Part shown: positions 33,808 through 43,678 of the stretch, in pieces
Layout: the number at the start of each line of letters is the position of its first letter
Numbering within the stretch: the stretch's first letter is position 1
Origin: Dasania marina DSM 21967
Lineage (GTDB): Bacteria; Pseudomonadota; Gammaproteobacteria; Pseudomonadales; Dasaniaceae
Assembly (NCBI RefSeq): GCF_000373485.1
Contig: NZ_KB891575.1
Span: 745,631 to 809,630, forward strand
Direction: 5' to 3'
DNA: 64,000 nucleotides
Translations under genes and position numbers: made by a program
Notes under the pieces: model-generated
Databases searched by the model: none
What the model was told of the DNA's origin: nothing
The model's input: only the letters and a program-made list of their open reading frames with translations

Positions 33808-35265
33808 TTATGCCGCCGGCCGGGTTACCTTATCAAAAGTCTGCTGTACCTCAGCACTGGGTGCTGTGGTGAATAAGCTGACAACTATCACCGTTAGCAA
33901 AGAAAAGAAAAACCCAGGTACCAATTCATATAAATCAAACCAGCCACCGCTAAATTGTGCCCACACCACTACTGTTGTGCCGCCAACAAAGATACCGGCA
34001 AAGGCCGCAGTCGCGGTCATGCGCCGCCAATAAAGGCTTACTAATAAAGCGGGGCCAAAGGCTGCGCCCAAACCACCCCAGGCGTAGGCGACTGCATCTA
34101 ACACTTTACTATTGGGGTCTAGGGCGAGCAGGCAGGCAATAGTGGCTAGCACGACTACCGCCCATCGGCCTAGCTTAAGCGCGGTGGCGGAATGGATATC
34201 GCGTTTGGTCCAAGTATCAATAATGTCCTCGGCTAATGCCGATGAGCAGACTAATAATTGTGAATCCACAGTGCTCATAATGGCGGCTAAAATCGCGGCC
34301 AGTAATACACCAGCGACTAAGGGATTAAAAATAATCTCTACTAATATCATAAATACTTTTTCAGGGTCGGCTAAGGGTTGAGGCATATAAGCCGCTCCCA
34401 CCATGCCCACTAATACCGCCATGCTATACACCAACAGCGACCAGCTTATGCCTATAGTGGCGGCGGTGGGTACATCGTCGGCGCTGCGCAGGGCTTTAAA
34501 GCGCGCCAAAATATGGGGTTGGCCAAAGTAGGCTAGGCCCCAGCCCACTAAGCTGGCCCAGGCGATAAAGGTGAGGGGTTCGCCGTGGCGGTTAGTCCAT
34601 AGGTCTAACATGGCGGGGTTTTGCGCGGCCAAAGCGCCAGAAAAATCATCCATGCCGCTTAACGCAACGGCGGGTACTATCACTAGGGCGAGTGTCATTA
34701 ATAAGGCTTGCACCACATCGGTCCACGACACCGCTAAAAAACCGCCAAACAAGGTGTAAGAGATTACCGCCAACGTACCGAGGATGACGGCTAGCTGATA
34801 GTTCATACCAAAAACAGAAACAAATAATTTACCGCCGCCCATTAAGCCTGAGCTCACGTAAAATAAGAAAAACAATAAAATAAACACCGCACAAATGCTG
34901 CGCAGCCAAGGGCCTTGCACAGCAAAGCGACGTTGAAAATATGCGGGTAGGGTAACGGCATCGTCTAGGGCGTAACTGTATAGGCGTATGCGCCGCGCCA
35001 GCAGTAACCACGCGGCGGCTACGCCCATGCACAAACCTATAGCCATCCACGCCGCTTCTATACCCGCCACGTAGGCATAGCCAGGCAGACCTATTAACAC
35101 CCAGCCCGACATGTCGGAGGCGCCCGCACTAAGCGCGGCTACCCAAGGGGATAAGCTGCGGCCACCTAAATAATAGTCGGTGGCATTATGGGTGCGTTTA
35201 TAGGCGTAGAGGCCCAGTGCAAACACTAAGGCGATGTATAGGCAAAAGGTGATCGTGATAATCAT
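33808..35265 (-). CDS. putP: Sodium/proline symporter
   Basis: A sodium-solute symporter (SSS family) for proline uptake, 485 residues with about thirteen membrane helices, close to E. coli PutP. Typical PutP segments include THNATDYYLGGRSLSPWVAALSAGASDMSGW near the N-terminus (Na+ site 2 helix), GGFLAVSWTDVVQA and GWGLAYFGQPHILARF. The C-terminal part ILAAIMSTVDSQLLVCSSALAED is the family signature. No putA or regulator is nearby. It has its own transcription unit between an inverted repeat and the AI-2E gene. Assignment to proline over related solutes is by overall resemblance. Confidence 0.93.
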   Translation of the reverse strand: MIITITFCLYIALVFALGLYAYKRTHNATDYYLGGRSLSPWVAALSAGASDMSGWVLIGLPGYAYVAGIEAAWMAIGLCMGVAAAWLLLARRIRLYSYALDDAVTLPAYFQRRFAVQGPWLRSICAVFILLFFLFYVSSGLMGGGKLFVSVFGMNYQLAVILGTLAVISYTLFGGFLAVSWTDVVQALLMTLALVIVPAVALSGMDDFSGALAAQNPAMLDLWTNRHGEPLTFIAWASLVGWGLAYFGQPHILARFKALRSADDVPTAATIGISWSLLVYSMAVLVGMVGAAYMPQPLADPEKVFMILVEIIFNPLVAGVLLAAILAAIMSTVDSQLLVCSSALAEDIIDTWTKRDIHSATALKLGRWAVVVLATIACLLALDPNSKVLDAVAYAWGGLGAAFGPALLVSLYWRRMTATAAFAGIFVGGTTVVVWAQFSGGWFDLYELVPGFFFSLLTVIVVSLFTTAPSAEVQQTFDKVTRPAA

Positions 35266-35291
35266 AGGTTTTGCTCTTATTATTATTGATG

Positions 35292-35311
35292 GGCAGCTCT
35301 ATAGAGCTGCC
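35292..35311 (-). terminator. Inverted repeat after the glyQ-glyS-gmhB-acyltransferase unit
   Basis: A perfect 8-base stem (GGCAGCTC / GAGCTGCC) with TATA loop lies between the acyltransferase stop (35342) and the putP start (35265). There is no clear T-run on the minus strand, so it may be a Rho-assisted terminator or a 3' stabilising hairpin, or part of the putP control region. Confidence 0.5.
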
Positions 35312-35341
35312 TTAATATGATTGTACCGTTGTAGCCTAACC

Positions 35342-36073
35342 TTAGCGCTGGTTGGGCAGTTTCGCCACCTCGCTTTCTATCCACTGCTTGGCTAAGTCAT
35401 TGACTTCACGGCTGGTTTTGTCAGTGGTGTCTATAGGCTGGCCTATCACTATATGTATGGTGCCGGGGTATTTTAAAAACTTATCGGCAGGCCAGTACAC
35501 GCCGGCATTGTGGGCAATGGGAATTATCGGCGCCTGTGCCGCGACTGCGATATTGGCACCGCCTCTGGCATAGTTGCTGGTTTGGCCGGGGTTGATACGG
35601 GTACCCTCGGGGAAGATTAAAACATTGCGGCCCTTAGCAATGGTGGCTACACCATCAGTTTGAATTTTTTTAAGGGCCTGCTTGGGGTTGCTGCGGTCTA
35701 TGGCGATGGGCTCCACCAAGGCCAAACCCCAACCAAACACCGGAACTTTTAATAATTCTTTTTTTAACACTATACACACGGGCGCTAAAAAATATTGTAA
35801 GAAATAGGTTTCCCACTGGCTTTGATGTTTGGATAAGGCCACATAGGATTTATTATTGGGTAGGTTTTCACGGCCGTGGATGACAAACTTCAAACCTAAA
35901 ACACAGCGTGCCCAATAGATGGTGCACACATTCCAGCCTAAAATATAACGGCTGCGTATGTTGTAGGGTAAGAATTTAAAAAACAATACGCCGGTGCCGC
36001 AAAACCAAATCGTGAGTAAGGCATAGCCTGTGTAAAACAAAGATGCGCGCAGGGCTAAAAACAGGTTTCTCAT
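35342..36073 (-). CDS. 1-acyl-sn-glycerol-3-phosphate acyltransferase family (PlsC-like)
   Basis: A 243-residue membrane-bound acyltransferase that transfers an acyl chain to a lysophospholipid such as lysophosphatidic acid. An N-terminal membrane helix (SLFYTGYALLTIWFCGTGVLFF) precedes the catalytic HX4E motif, HQSQWE at 83-88 (in place of the common HX4D). The substrate-binding box is FPEGTR. It sits nine bases after gmhB, as in the origin-proximal glyQ-glyS-gmhB-acyltransferase cluster of Pseudomonas. There the homologue is annotated as a lysophosphatidic acid acyltransferase near gyrB. Confidence 0.92.
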   Translation of the reverse strand: MRNLFLALRASLFYTGYALLTIWFCGTGVLFFKFLPYNIRSRYILGWNVCTIYWARCVLGLKFVIHGRENLPNNKSYVALSKHQSQWETYFLQYFLAPVCIVLKKELLKVPVFGWGLALVEPIAIDRSNPKQALKKIQTDGVATIAKGRNVLIFPEGTRINPGQTSNYARGGANIAVAAQAPIIPIAHNAGVYWPADKFLKYPGTIHIVIGQPIDTTDKTSREVNDLAKQWIESEVAKLPNQR

Positions 36074-36082
36074 AAGCTTTTA

Positions 36083-36640
36083 TTATTTCAATTGAGAAAG
36101 TAAAAAGTCACAGCTGGCAGCGAGGTCATCAAACACTAATAGGTCTGTTAACGCGGGCTGAGGCTGCTGGGTTAATTTTAGTAAACTACGTTCACCTTTG
36201 CCGGTTTTTACCAGCAGCGGTATGCAGGATTTGCTTAAGCCAGCTTCTAAATCTCGCAGTGAGTCGCCGACTATATAAGCGCCTTTGGCTGAGCAGCCTA
36301 AGGTTTGCTCTATAGCATCTATTAATCCGGCTTTAGGTTTGCGGCAATCGCAGTGATCTTCCGGTGTATGCGGGCAATAAAAAACTCCCGCCAATTCACC
36401 ACCGGCTTTATGTAATAGCGCCGTCATTTTTGCATGCATGGCATCTAAATCAGCCTGCTGAAAATAACCGCGGCCCAAACCCGACTGGTTGGTGGCTATG
36501 GCGATACGGTAACCCGCCTGTGACAACCTAGCCATGGCCTCTATGCTACCAGGTATAGGCCGCCACTCATCTGCCGACTTGATGTAGTCGTCGGAGTCTT
36601 GGTTGATAACGCCATCTCTGTCGAGAATTAATAAAGTCAT
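36083..36640 (-). CDS. gmhB: D-glycero-beta-D-manno-heptose-1,7-bisphosphate 7-phosphatase
   Basis: GmhB removes the 7-phosphate in ADP-heptose synthesis for the LPS inner core. It is a HAD phosphatase of 185 residues with the nucleophile motif ILDRDGVIN at the N-terminus, ATNQSGLGRGYF (motif II) and VGDSLRDLEAG (motif IV). The zinc-site loop is YCPHTPEDHCDCRKP. It lies 23 bases after glyS and nine before the acyltransferase. Other heptose genes are not in the window. Confidence 0.96.
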   Translation of the reverse strand: MTLLILDRDGVINQDSDDYIKSADEWRPIPGSIEAMARLSQAGYRIAIATNQSGLGRGYFQQADLDAMHAKMTALLHKAGGELAGVFYCPHTPEDHCDCRKPKAGLIDAIEQTLGCSAKGAYIVGDSLRDLEAGLSKSCIPLLVKTGKGERSLLKLTQQPQPALTDLLVFDDLAASCDFLLSQLK

Positions 36641-36663
36641 TAATGCGCTCTAGCAATTATCAA

Positions 36664-38754
36664 TTATTTGGCGGGCACTAATAGCGAGATATCAGCCACT
36701 TCTAAAAATAAACCGCGCAGTTGTTTAAGCAACGCTAGGCGGTTATTTTTTAAACTTTCATCGTCAGCCATAACCATTACCGCATCAAAAAACTGATCTA
36801 CCGGTTCGCGTAAATCCGCTAGGCTGGCTAAAGCCTCTTGGTATTGGCGCTGGGCAAATAGAGGTGCAACCGTTGCGGCTTTGTTAGCTACTAGCTTGGC
36901 CAAGGTTTTTTCTTCATCTTGTTGTAGCAAGGCGTTATCAACCGCGCCTATGCCATCTTGGTTTTCTAGCTTGGCTAAAATATTCGACACGCGCTTATTC
37001 GCTGCCGCTAAAGCTTGTGCTTCAGCTAGCTGGCTAAAGTGATTAACCGCTAATACCCGTTGGTTTATATCCAAAGGTTGCGACAAGTTTTTAGCGGATA
37101 CCGCCATAAACACTTCCGCAGCAATACCGGCCTCTTCATACCAAGCGCGGAAACGCTCTAGCATATAAGCCAAAACCGTATCCGTTAAACCTTCAGCGGC
37201 AGGCAGGTCGCCGTGTTGCTGTTGCGCTAGCGCTAAACATTCACGTAGGTCGATATCTAAATCTTTTTCTACAATAATACGCAGCACCGCTAAGCTGGCG
37301 CGGCGTAAAGCAAAAGGGTCTTTAGAGCCAGAAGGTTTTTGGCCTATGCCGAATATACCCACTAAGGTGTCTAGCCTATCCGCCAATGCCACAGCACAGC
37401 CGGTTAAAGTCTCAGGTAGTTTGTCGCCTGCGAACTTGGGCAGGTAGTGATCTTTAATAGCATTGGCCGTTTCAGCATCTTCGCCATCATTGAGGGCGTA
37501 GTAGGTGCCGGCTATGCCCTGCATCTTATCGAACTCTAATACCATGTCCGAGACTAAGTCGGCTTTGCATAGCAAGCCAGCCTTAGCGGCTTTGCCGGCA
37601 TCGCTGCCAATTTTTTCAGCCAGTATGCTCGCCAGTTTTTCTATGCGCTGGGCCTTGTCGCGCAAGGTGCCTAGCTTGGCTTGGAAAACCACGGTCTGTA
37701 ATTTTTCGACTCGTTTAATCAGCGGTGTTTTCTTATCGGTTTCAAAAAAGAATGCGGCATCGCTTAAACGCGGGCGTATAACGCGCTCGTTACCGTCTAT
37801 CACCTGCGCCGGGTCTAGGCTGACGATATTGGCCACGGTGATAAAGTGCGGCAGCAAGTTGCCTTCGCTATCAACCACATGGAAATACTTTTGATGCTCA
37901 GCCATAGAGGAGATTAACGCTTCAGCCGGTACCGCTAAAAAGCGCTGCTCAAAAGAGCCGGTTAAGGCTACCGGCCATTCAACTAGGCCGGTGACTTCCT
38001 CTAGCAGGCTCTCATCAATCACTGCTACGCCGCCGATTTTTTTACCTTCGGCAATAACCTGCTCGCGTATCATTTCTTTACGCTGATCGTAGCAGGCAAT
38101 GACGTGGCCGCTGTTAGCTAGCAACTCTTGGTATACCGATGGGTTGGCAAACTCTAAGTAGGTGTCGCAGTGAAAGCGGTGGCCGCGGCTAATATTGGCA
38201 GCTTTAAGGCCTAAGATTTCGCAAGGGATAATATTGGCATCTAGCATCATCACCAGCCAGTGCACCGGACGGACAAATTCAATGCGGCTGGCACCCCAGC
38301 GCATGCGCTTGGGGATAGGTAATTTATCTAAAGCATTTTCGACGATGGCGGCTAGTAGCGTTTCGGTGGCGCTGCCCGCTAGCGTGCTGCGAAAAACTAA
38401 CTTATCGGCCTTGCCGTCGTTTTCGACTTTTAGCTCAGCGACGGTAACGCCATTTTTTTTGGCAAACGCTTCCGCGGCCTTGGCAGGCTTACCCTCGGCA
38501 TCAAAAGCGATTTTGGCCGGTGGCCCCCAAACGACGATGTCTTTTTGTGGGGTTTGGCTGGCTAAGGCGGTGACTACCACCGCCAAACGGCGCGGGGTAG
38601 CGAATGCTTGTAGGCCGGTAAAATTAAGCTCGGCCGCTTGTAAGCTTTGTTTAATGCTGGCGCTAAAGCTGTTGCGGAGTTTTAGTAGGGCGGTAGGCGG
38701 TAGCTCTTCGGTGCCTATCTCGACTAGAAAATCTTGGGTGCTAACTGAACTCAT
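36664..38754 (-). CDS. glyS: Glycyl-tRNA synthetase beta subunit
   Basis: The tRNA-binding subunit of the alpha2beta2 glycyl-tRNA synthetase. It has 696 residues, near the usual 690. The N-terminus [15 protein letters not shown] and the internal [24 protein letters not shown] and [24 protein letters not shown]-type segments identify it (here [12 protein letters not shown] followed by DPFALRRAS). A C-terminal anticodon-binding helical domain is present. The ATG overlaps the glyQ stop codon by one base (TAATG), so subunit synthesis is coupled. Confidence 0.98.
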   Translation of the reverse strand: [696 protein letters not shown]

Positions 38755-39692
38755 TATTTGTCCTCCGCGCTGGCAGCGAGTACTTCTTGACGTAATGCTT
38801 CACTCGCAAGGGGGAAGCCTAGGGCTTTGCGGGTATCAAAATAAGCCTGTGCCACACCGCGGGACAGGGTGCGCACCCGCAAAATAAAACGCTGACGCTC
38901 GGTAACCGAAATAGCGTGGCGGGCATCTAATAAGTTAAAAGCGTGTGAGGCCTTCATCACCATCTCATAGGCGGGCAGTGGCAGGTTGGCCTCGATTAGG
39001 CGCTGGCTCTCGGCCTCGCAGTGGTCAAACTGTTTAAACAGCTGCTCTACATCGGCTTGCTCAAAGTTGTAGGTAGACATCTCCACTTCGTTTTGGTGGA
39101 ACACGTCGCCGTAGGTGACTATACCTTCGGGGCCTTTGGCCCATACCAAATCATAAATACTGTCTACGCCCTGCAAATACATGGCGATGCGCTCTAGGCC
39201 GTAGGTAATCTCGCCGGTAACCGGGTAGCACTCTAGGCCACCCACTTGTTGAAAGTAAGTGAACTGGGTGACTTCCATACCGTTTAACCACACTTCCCAG
39301 CCCAAGCCCCAGGCACCCAAAGTAGGGGATTCCCAGTTATCTTCCACAAAGCGTATATCGTGTATGGTGGGGTCTAAGCCTAAAAAGCGCAGCGAGTCCA
39401 AGTACATCTCTTGGATATTACTGGGCGAGGGCTTTAGCGCTACTTGAAACTGGTAGTAATGCTGCAGGCGGTTGGGGTTTTCACCGTAGCGGCCATCGGT
39501 GGGGCGGCGGCAGGGCTGCACATAGGCGGCGTTCCACGTTTCGGGGCCTATGGCGCGTAAAAAGGTGGCGGGGTGAAAGGTGCCTGCGCCTACCTCCATA
39601 TCCAGCGGTTGTAAAATAACGCAGCCGCGTTCGGCCCAGAATTGCTGTAGGGATAAAATGAGTCCCTGAAAAGTGCTGACTTGAGAGTTCAT
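38754..39692 (-). CDS. glyQ: Glycyl-tRNA synthetase alpha subunit
   Basis: The catalytic subunit of the bacterial-type glycyl-tRNA synthetase, 312 residues. The segment [40 protein letters not shown] is diagnostic when read in parts: [14 protein letters not shown], then [31 protein letters not shown] follows. It is first in the glyQ-glyS-gmhB-acyltransferase operon and divergent from the LpxL-type gene. Confidence 0.98.
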
Positions 39693-39731
39693 AACGCCAC
39701 GTAATTGAGTAATTGATAAACAAAGAAATAA

Positions 39732-39753
39732 AGTCGCGCATTATAGCGCGACT
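39732..39753 (-). promoter_or_regulatory. Predicted glyQ promoter within a palindrome
   Basis: AGTCGCGC and GCGCGACT form an 8-base perfect inverted repeat around ATTATA, which on the minus strand is a perfect TATAAT (39740-39745) followed by the GC-rich discriminator GCGCGAC. The -35 is weak. Transcription would begin about 40 bases before the glyQ ATG. Confidence 0.6.
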
Positions 39754-39895
39754 CGTAGCGTATAAGTAGTGCTGGCCTAGCTGAGCTAGATGGGCCAGGC
39801 TGTAGCGGCTGGGGGCTGATTGCGCGTTGGTGTTGGCCCTCCAACAAGGTATGATTCGCACTTCATTTATTCCTGCACAGAGTAAACCCTGAAAC

Positions 39896-40786
39896 ATGAA
39901 ATCTTGGTTGTCAGCCACAACGCTAAAGCTGTTTGCCCTTTTCCCCTTATGGCTATTACGTCTAGTAGGCAATGGGGTGGGCTATGTGGCGTGGTTGAGC
40001 AATGGCCGCTCCCGGCAAATTACCGCCTTTAACATAGGCTTATGTTTTAGCGAACTAAGTCCACTGCAGCAGCGTGCCTTGGTTAAACAAAGCATGCGGC
40101 AGTTAGGTGTGTTGTTATTGGAGATGGGGCCGGTATGGCGTTGGCGCCCCGAGCGCTTATTAAAAACGGTTAAACAAGTCAGTGGCTATGAACATATAGA
40201 GCAAGCCGAACAAACCGGTAAAGGCACTATTTTAATTGTGCCGCACTTAGGTAGCTGGGAGATGGTAGGGGTTTATTTGGGTAAACGCTGTAAGGTAACT
40301 GCCTTATATCAACCGCCAGAAGACCCACGCTTTCACAAGATTATTCATACCGCTAGGTATAGAACCGGCATCACCTTAGCGCCTACCAATATGCGTGGCG
40401 TCAAAGCCTTGTTAAAGGCTTTAAAGGCCGGTGAGTCGGTGGCGATATTACCCGACCAAACCCCGGCCGAAGGCAGTGGCGAGTTCGCTGACTTTTATGG
40501 CCAGCCCACCTACACCATGACCTTGGTACATACCTTGATTAAACGTACCGGCGCTAGAGTGGTGAGCGGCGTTGCTAAGCGTGAGGGTTTAAATCAGTTT
40601 CATCTGCAGTTTCAGCCGGCCCCGGCCAGCATCTATAGCGAGGATATGCTCACCTCAGTGGCGGGGCTTAATGAATGTGTAGAAGCCTGCGTGCAGCTAT
40701 GCCCCGAGCAATATCAATGGGAATACAACCGCTTTAAATTATTGCCAGGCGGCCAGCGCCGCAATTACCGTGACTCAACAAAGTAA
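39896..40786 (+). CDS. LpxL/HtrB-family lipid A acyltransferase
   Basis: An inner-membrane acyltransferase of the late lipid A family, which adds secondary acyl chains to Kdo-lipid A from acyl-ACP. The 296 residues have an N-terminal membrane helix, the catalytic HX4E motif in PHLGSWE (His117, Glu122) and the downstream ILPDQTPAEGSGEFADFYG segment. The position after glyQ corresponds to the lauroyltransferase-type gene near the Pseudomonas origin. LpxL versus LpxM type cannot be decided by eye. Confidence 0.92.
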   Translation: MKSWLSATTLKLFALFPLWLLRLVGNGVGYVAWLSNGRSRQITAFNIGLCFSELSPLQQRALVKQSMRQLGVLLLEMGPVWRWRPERLLKTVKQVSGYEHIEQAEQTGKGTILIVPHLGSWEMVGVYLGKRCKVTALYQPPEDPRFHKIIHTARYRTGITLAPTNMRGVKALLKALKAGESVAILPDQTPAEGSGEFADFYGQPTYTMTLVHTLIKRTGARVVSGVAKREGLNQFHLQFQPAPASIYSEDMLTSVAGLNECVEACVQLCPEQYQWEYNRFKLLPGGQRRNYRDSTK

Positions 40787-40810
40787 TACACAATTAAAAA
40801 AGGATAAGCT

Positions 40811-41599
40811 GTGATAGTAGGAAAAATAATAGGTGCCGTTTTAGGTTTTACCGTAGCCGGCCCCTTCGGTGCTTTGCTGGGATTAATGGCGGGCCACTTT
40901 TTTGATAGAGGCCTAGGCCAGGCCATGGGTTTTGACTACCAGGCTAACCGCGTACAGCAGCAGCAATTGTTTTTTGACACCGTATTTAAAGTCATGGGCC
41001 ACTTGGCGAAAGCCGATGGCCATATTAGTAAAGAAGAGGTTAGCCAAGCCGAACAACTGATGACGCGTTTGGGCCTAAGCGCCGAGCACCGGCAGCAAGC
41101 CATAGAATTATTTCAGCAGGGCGCCAAGCCTGAATTTAACTTGCAGCAAAGCATTGCCCAGTTTGTAGAAAAAGGCGGCCGCAGCCATAACTTGCCCGCG
41201 CTACTATTAGAGTTTTTATTCACTATAGCCATGGCCGATGGCGAACTGCACCCCAACGAAAAAGAGATACTAGCCAACGTGGCCGGCTATATGGGCATAG
41301 GCAGCCGACAGTTTGAACAATTACTGGCCATGTTAATGGCGCAGCAACACTTCCATCAGGGCGCGGGTGGCCAGCAACAAACCAGTGCCAATGATTTAGA
41401 TAAAGCCTATACCGCGCTGGGGCTAGAAAAAACCGTGAGTGATAAAGATCTAAAACACGCTTACCGTAAACTCATGAGCGCTCACCACCCCGATAAGCTC
41501 ATCGCCCAAGGTGTGCCCGAAGATATGATGAAAGTGGCAACAGAAAAAGCGCAGGATATACAGGTCGCTTATGATTTGATTAAGAAGAGCCGCAAGTAG
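40811..41599 (+). CDS. djlA: Co-chaperone DjlA
   Basis: A membrane-anchored DnaJ-like protein that stimulates DnaK at the inner membrane and is tied to envelope stress in E. coli. The 262 residues have a glycine-rich N-terminal membrane segment (IGAVLGFTVAGPFGALLGLMAG), a central TerB-like helical domain with KADGHISKEE and MADGELHPNE, and a C-terminal J domain with the HPD motif (YRKLMSAHHPDKL). It follows the LpxL-type gene by 24 bases, suggesting cotranscription of two envelope genes. The start appears to be GTG at 40811, with AAGGA upstream. Confidence 0.94.
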   Translation: MIVGKIIGAVLGFTVAGPFGALLGLMAGHFFDRGLGQAMGFDYQANRVQQQQLFFDTVFKVMGHLAKADGHISKEEVSQAEQLMTRLGLSAEHRQQAIELFQQGAKPEFNLQQSIAQFVEKGGRSHNLPALLLEFLFTIAMADGELHPNEKEILANVAGYMGIGSRQFEQLLAMLMAQQHFHQGAGGQQQTSANDLDKAYTALGLEKTVSDKDLKHAYRKLMSAHHPDKLIAQGVPEDMMKVATEKAQDIQVAYDLIKKSRK

Positions 41600-41782
41600 G
41601 GGGCTAAGCTGTTTATCTTGAGACTTTAGGCGGCGTAGCCTTGTGGCTTTATCTTTAACCGGGCTGTGTAAAGTGTGAGGCCTTGCCTCGTCAGGTGTGG
41701 GGAGATGACCCGGCAACTAGGTTGAAAAACACCATGTTAAAGACTAGATTAATAATATACTAAAGAACAAGCGTATGCCGTA

Positions 41783-43489
41783 ATGGGAAATCAATCTTTA
41801 TATGAGTTTTTTGAGCGTAAACAGGGCTATCACAGAGCTCTGTTAAGCTTGTTAACGAGTGACAAGGGTTTAAAGGAGTCTCTTCGTGATCTGGTTTTAT
41901 TAATAGAAAGCGAAGCTGATGGAATGCTTGGCTCGGTATTATTGATGAGCCCCGATAGCATGCATTTACTCGAAGGCGGTGCCCCCAGCTTACCTAGGTT
42001 TTACAACGAAGCTATCAGTGGTGTGACTATTGGGATTGGGGTAGGGTCCTGTGGTAGCGCTGCATTCACGGGAGAACGGGTAATTGTAGAAAATATTAAT
42101 ACTCATCCTTATTGGGTCGATTTTAAAGCCACTGCGCTTAGGGCCAATCTTCAGGCTTGTTGGTCACAGCCTATTATTAAAAATGACGTTATTCTTGGCA
42201 CCTTTGCTCTCTATTATAGTCAACCTCAAGCCCCTACGGAATACCATATTAATTTAATTGAAGAAGCCGCTGGGGCCGCAAAAGTTTTAATCGATAAAGA
42301 GTTTTCGTATCAATTAATTGATGAAAAGAATAATGCTCTAAAAAATGCCAATGAAAATGCGCAGTGGAAAAGTGAATTTTTTGCCAATATGAGTCATGAA
42401 ATTCGCACTCCACTTAATGGTATTTTTGGTTCATTGGATTTACTCGCAGACACTGCTTTAGATTCTCAGCAAGAGCAATGGCTAAAAGTTATTAATTTTT
42501 CAACTTCAAGCTTACTTAGGATAATTAATGATATTTTAGATGTTTCTAAAATTAATGGTGGTAAGTTTTCGCTTGAGAATACGGTATTTAATTTTCATGA
42601 GTTACTAAAATCGATAGCATCTCCCTATAGATTAACGTCCGTTGGATTAGTTGAACTGGTTACTGTTTTTGAAGAACATTTACCTTTGTGGTTAGAGAGC
42701 GATCCAACACGCCTCCAGCAAATTCTAGGCAACCTTCTCAGCAATGCCTTTAAGTTCACATCTAAAGGAAAGGTTGAGTTGTCGGTAAGCGCCTTGGTGC
42801 AAGAAAACGGAATGGCAAATCTGTTATTTGAAGTTAAAGATACAGGTATTGGTATTAACAACGATAAAATTGAGAGTATATTTAGGCAGTATGAACAAGC
42901 CGATTCATCGACTACCCGACAATTTGGTGGTAGTGGTCTGGGGCTTTTTATCTGTAAAGAGCTAGTAGAATTGTTTGATGGTGATATATGGGTTAATAGT
43001 GAGCCTGATATAGGTTCAATATTTAGTATTAAGCTTAATCTAAAAATAGCAGAGCAGCCTCTGGCTATTGATTATGCTAATGAATTATCGTCTGACTTTT
43101 CTGGTATTCATGTTTTGCTTGTTGAAGACAATAGCGTTAATGCAAAAATAATGTCAGTCTTATTAACTAGCATTAACGTCAGTTTGACTACGGCAGTTAA
43201 TGGCCGGCAGGCAGTGGATACGTTTTGTGATGTAAATAATAACTTTGATATGATATTTATGGATTGTGAAATGCCCATACTCGATGGTTATGAGGCTACG
43301 CGAATTATTAGGGCATGGGAGGAAAATAATAATAGACTACGGGCCCCTATTTGCGCTTTAACAGCGCATGCTATGGGGGAGCATGTCGATAAATGTATTT
43401 TGTCGGGTATGGATTATCATCTTGCCAAGCCAGTTACAAAGTCTAGTTTTAGGGTCATGCTTGGCAATATTTTTAAGAACCAAATTTAA
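41783..43489 (+). CDS. GAF-type hybrid sensor histidine kinase
   Basis: A 568-residue cytoplasmic hybrid kinase without membrane segments. An N-terminal GAF-like sensor (about 20-175, with [15 protein letters not shown]) is followed by a HisKA domain with phospho-acceptor His205 ([12 protein letters not shown]). The HATPase has [19 protein letters not shown] and [15 protein letters not shown]-terminal receiver has Asp494 (FMDCEMP) and a conserved LAKP lysine. No Hpt or response regulator is adjacent. The gene is clearly more AT-rich than its neighbours (16, 13 and 21 G+C in three sampled 60-base lines against 31 in djlA). This suggests acquisition from elsewhere. The signal and output are unknown. 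Confidence 0.93.
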   Translation: MGNQSLYEFFERKQGYHRALLSLLTSDKGLKESLRDLVLLIESEADGMLGSVLLMSPDSMHLLEGGAPSLPRFYNEAISGVTIGIGVGSCGSAAFTGERVIVENINTHPYWVDFKATALRANLQACWSQPIIKNDVILGTFALYYSQPQAPTEYHINLIEEAAGAAKVLIDKEFSYQLIDEKNNALKNANENAQWKSEFFANMSHEIRTPLNGIFGSLDLLADTALDSQQEQWLKVINFSTSSLLRIINDILDVSKINGGKFSLENTVFNFHELLKSIASPYRLTSVGLVELVTVFEEHLPLWLESDPTRLQQILGNLLSNAFKFTSKGKVELSVSALVQENGMANLLFEVKDTGIGINNDKIESIFRQYEQADSSTTRQFGGSGLGLFICKELVELFDGDIWVNSEPDIGSIFSIKLNLKIAEQPLAIDYANELSSDFSGIHVLLVEDNSVNAKIMSVLLTSINVSLTTAVNGRQAVDTFCDVNNNFDMIFMDCEMPILDGYEATRIIRAWEENNNRLRAPICALTAHAMGEHVDKCILSGMDYHLAKPVTKSSFRVMLGNIFKNQI

Positions 43490-43554
43490 TTTCCAAAAAA
43501 GTGACGGAATCAGGCCTCACACCCCACATAGCCTCGATAAATCACCAAAAAGCT

Positions 43555-43585
43555 TGCCGCCTATTACGGCGGCATTATAATTTTG
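43555..43585 (+). terminator. Possible terminator after the hybrid kinase gene
   Basis: A 7-base stem (TGCCGCC / GGCGGCA) around TATTAC is followed by TTATAATTTTG. The T-run is broken, so the call is tentative. It directly precedes the second heptamer array. Confidence 0.4.
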
Positions 43586-43678
43586 CTTACAGCTTACAGC
43601 TTACAGCTTACAGCTTACAGCTTACAGCTTACAGCTTACAGCTTACAGCTTACAGCTTACAGCTTACAGCTTACAGCT
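43585..43678. repeat. Heptamer tandem repeat array (unit GCTTACA), 13 copies
   Basis: Thirteen perfect copies of GCTTACA occupy 43585-43675, plus a partial GCT. The array runs into the metY stop codon (43677-43679). Because seven is not a multiple of three, any frame reads the same seven-residue peptide repeat, which explains spurious open frames across it. The unit differs from that of the array at 1-95, but the length, perfection and position beside a minus-strand stop codon are alike. Confidence 0.97.

Noticed and set aside
39527-39540. Third parS site in glyQ (GTTCCACGT)
   Set aside because: Only one arm matches; the other half of the palindrome is absent.
41600-41782. Riboswitch or small RNA upstream of the hybrid kinase
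   Set aside because: A short GAGGC/GCCTC hairpin is visible, but no known riboswitch core or terminator could be matched.
43585-43678. CRISPR array
   Set aside because: The repeat unit is seven bases with no spacers and no cas genes; the same holds for 1-95.
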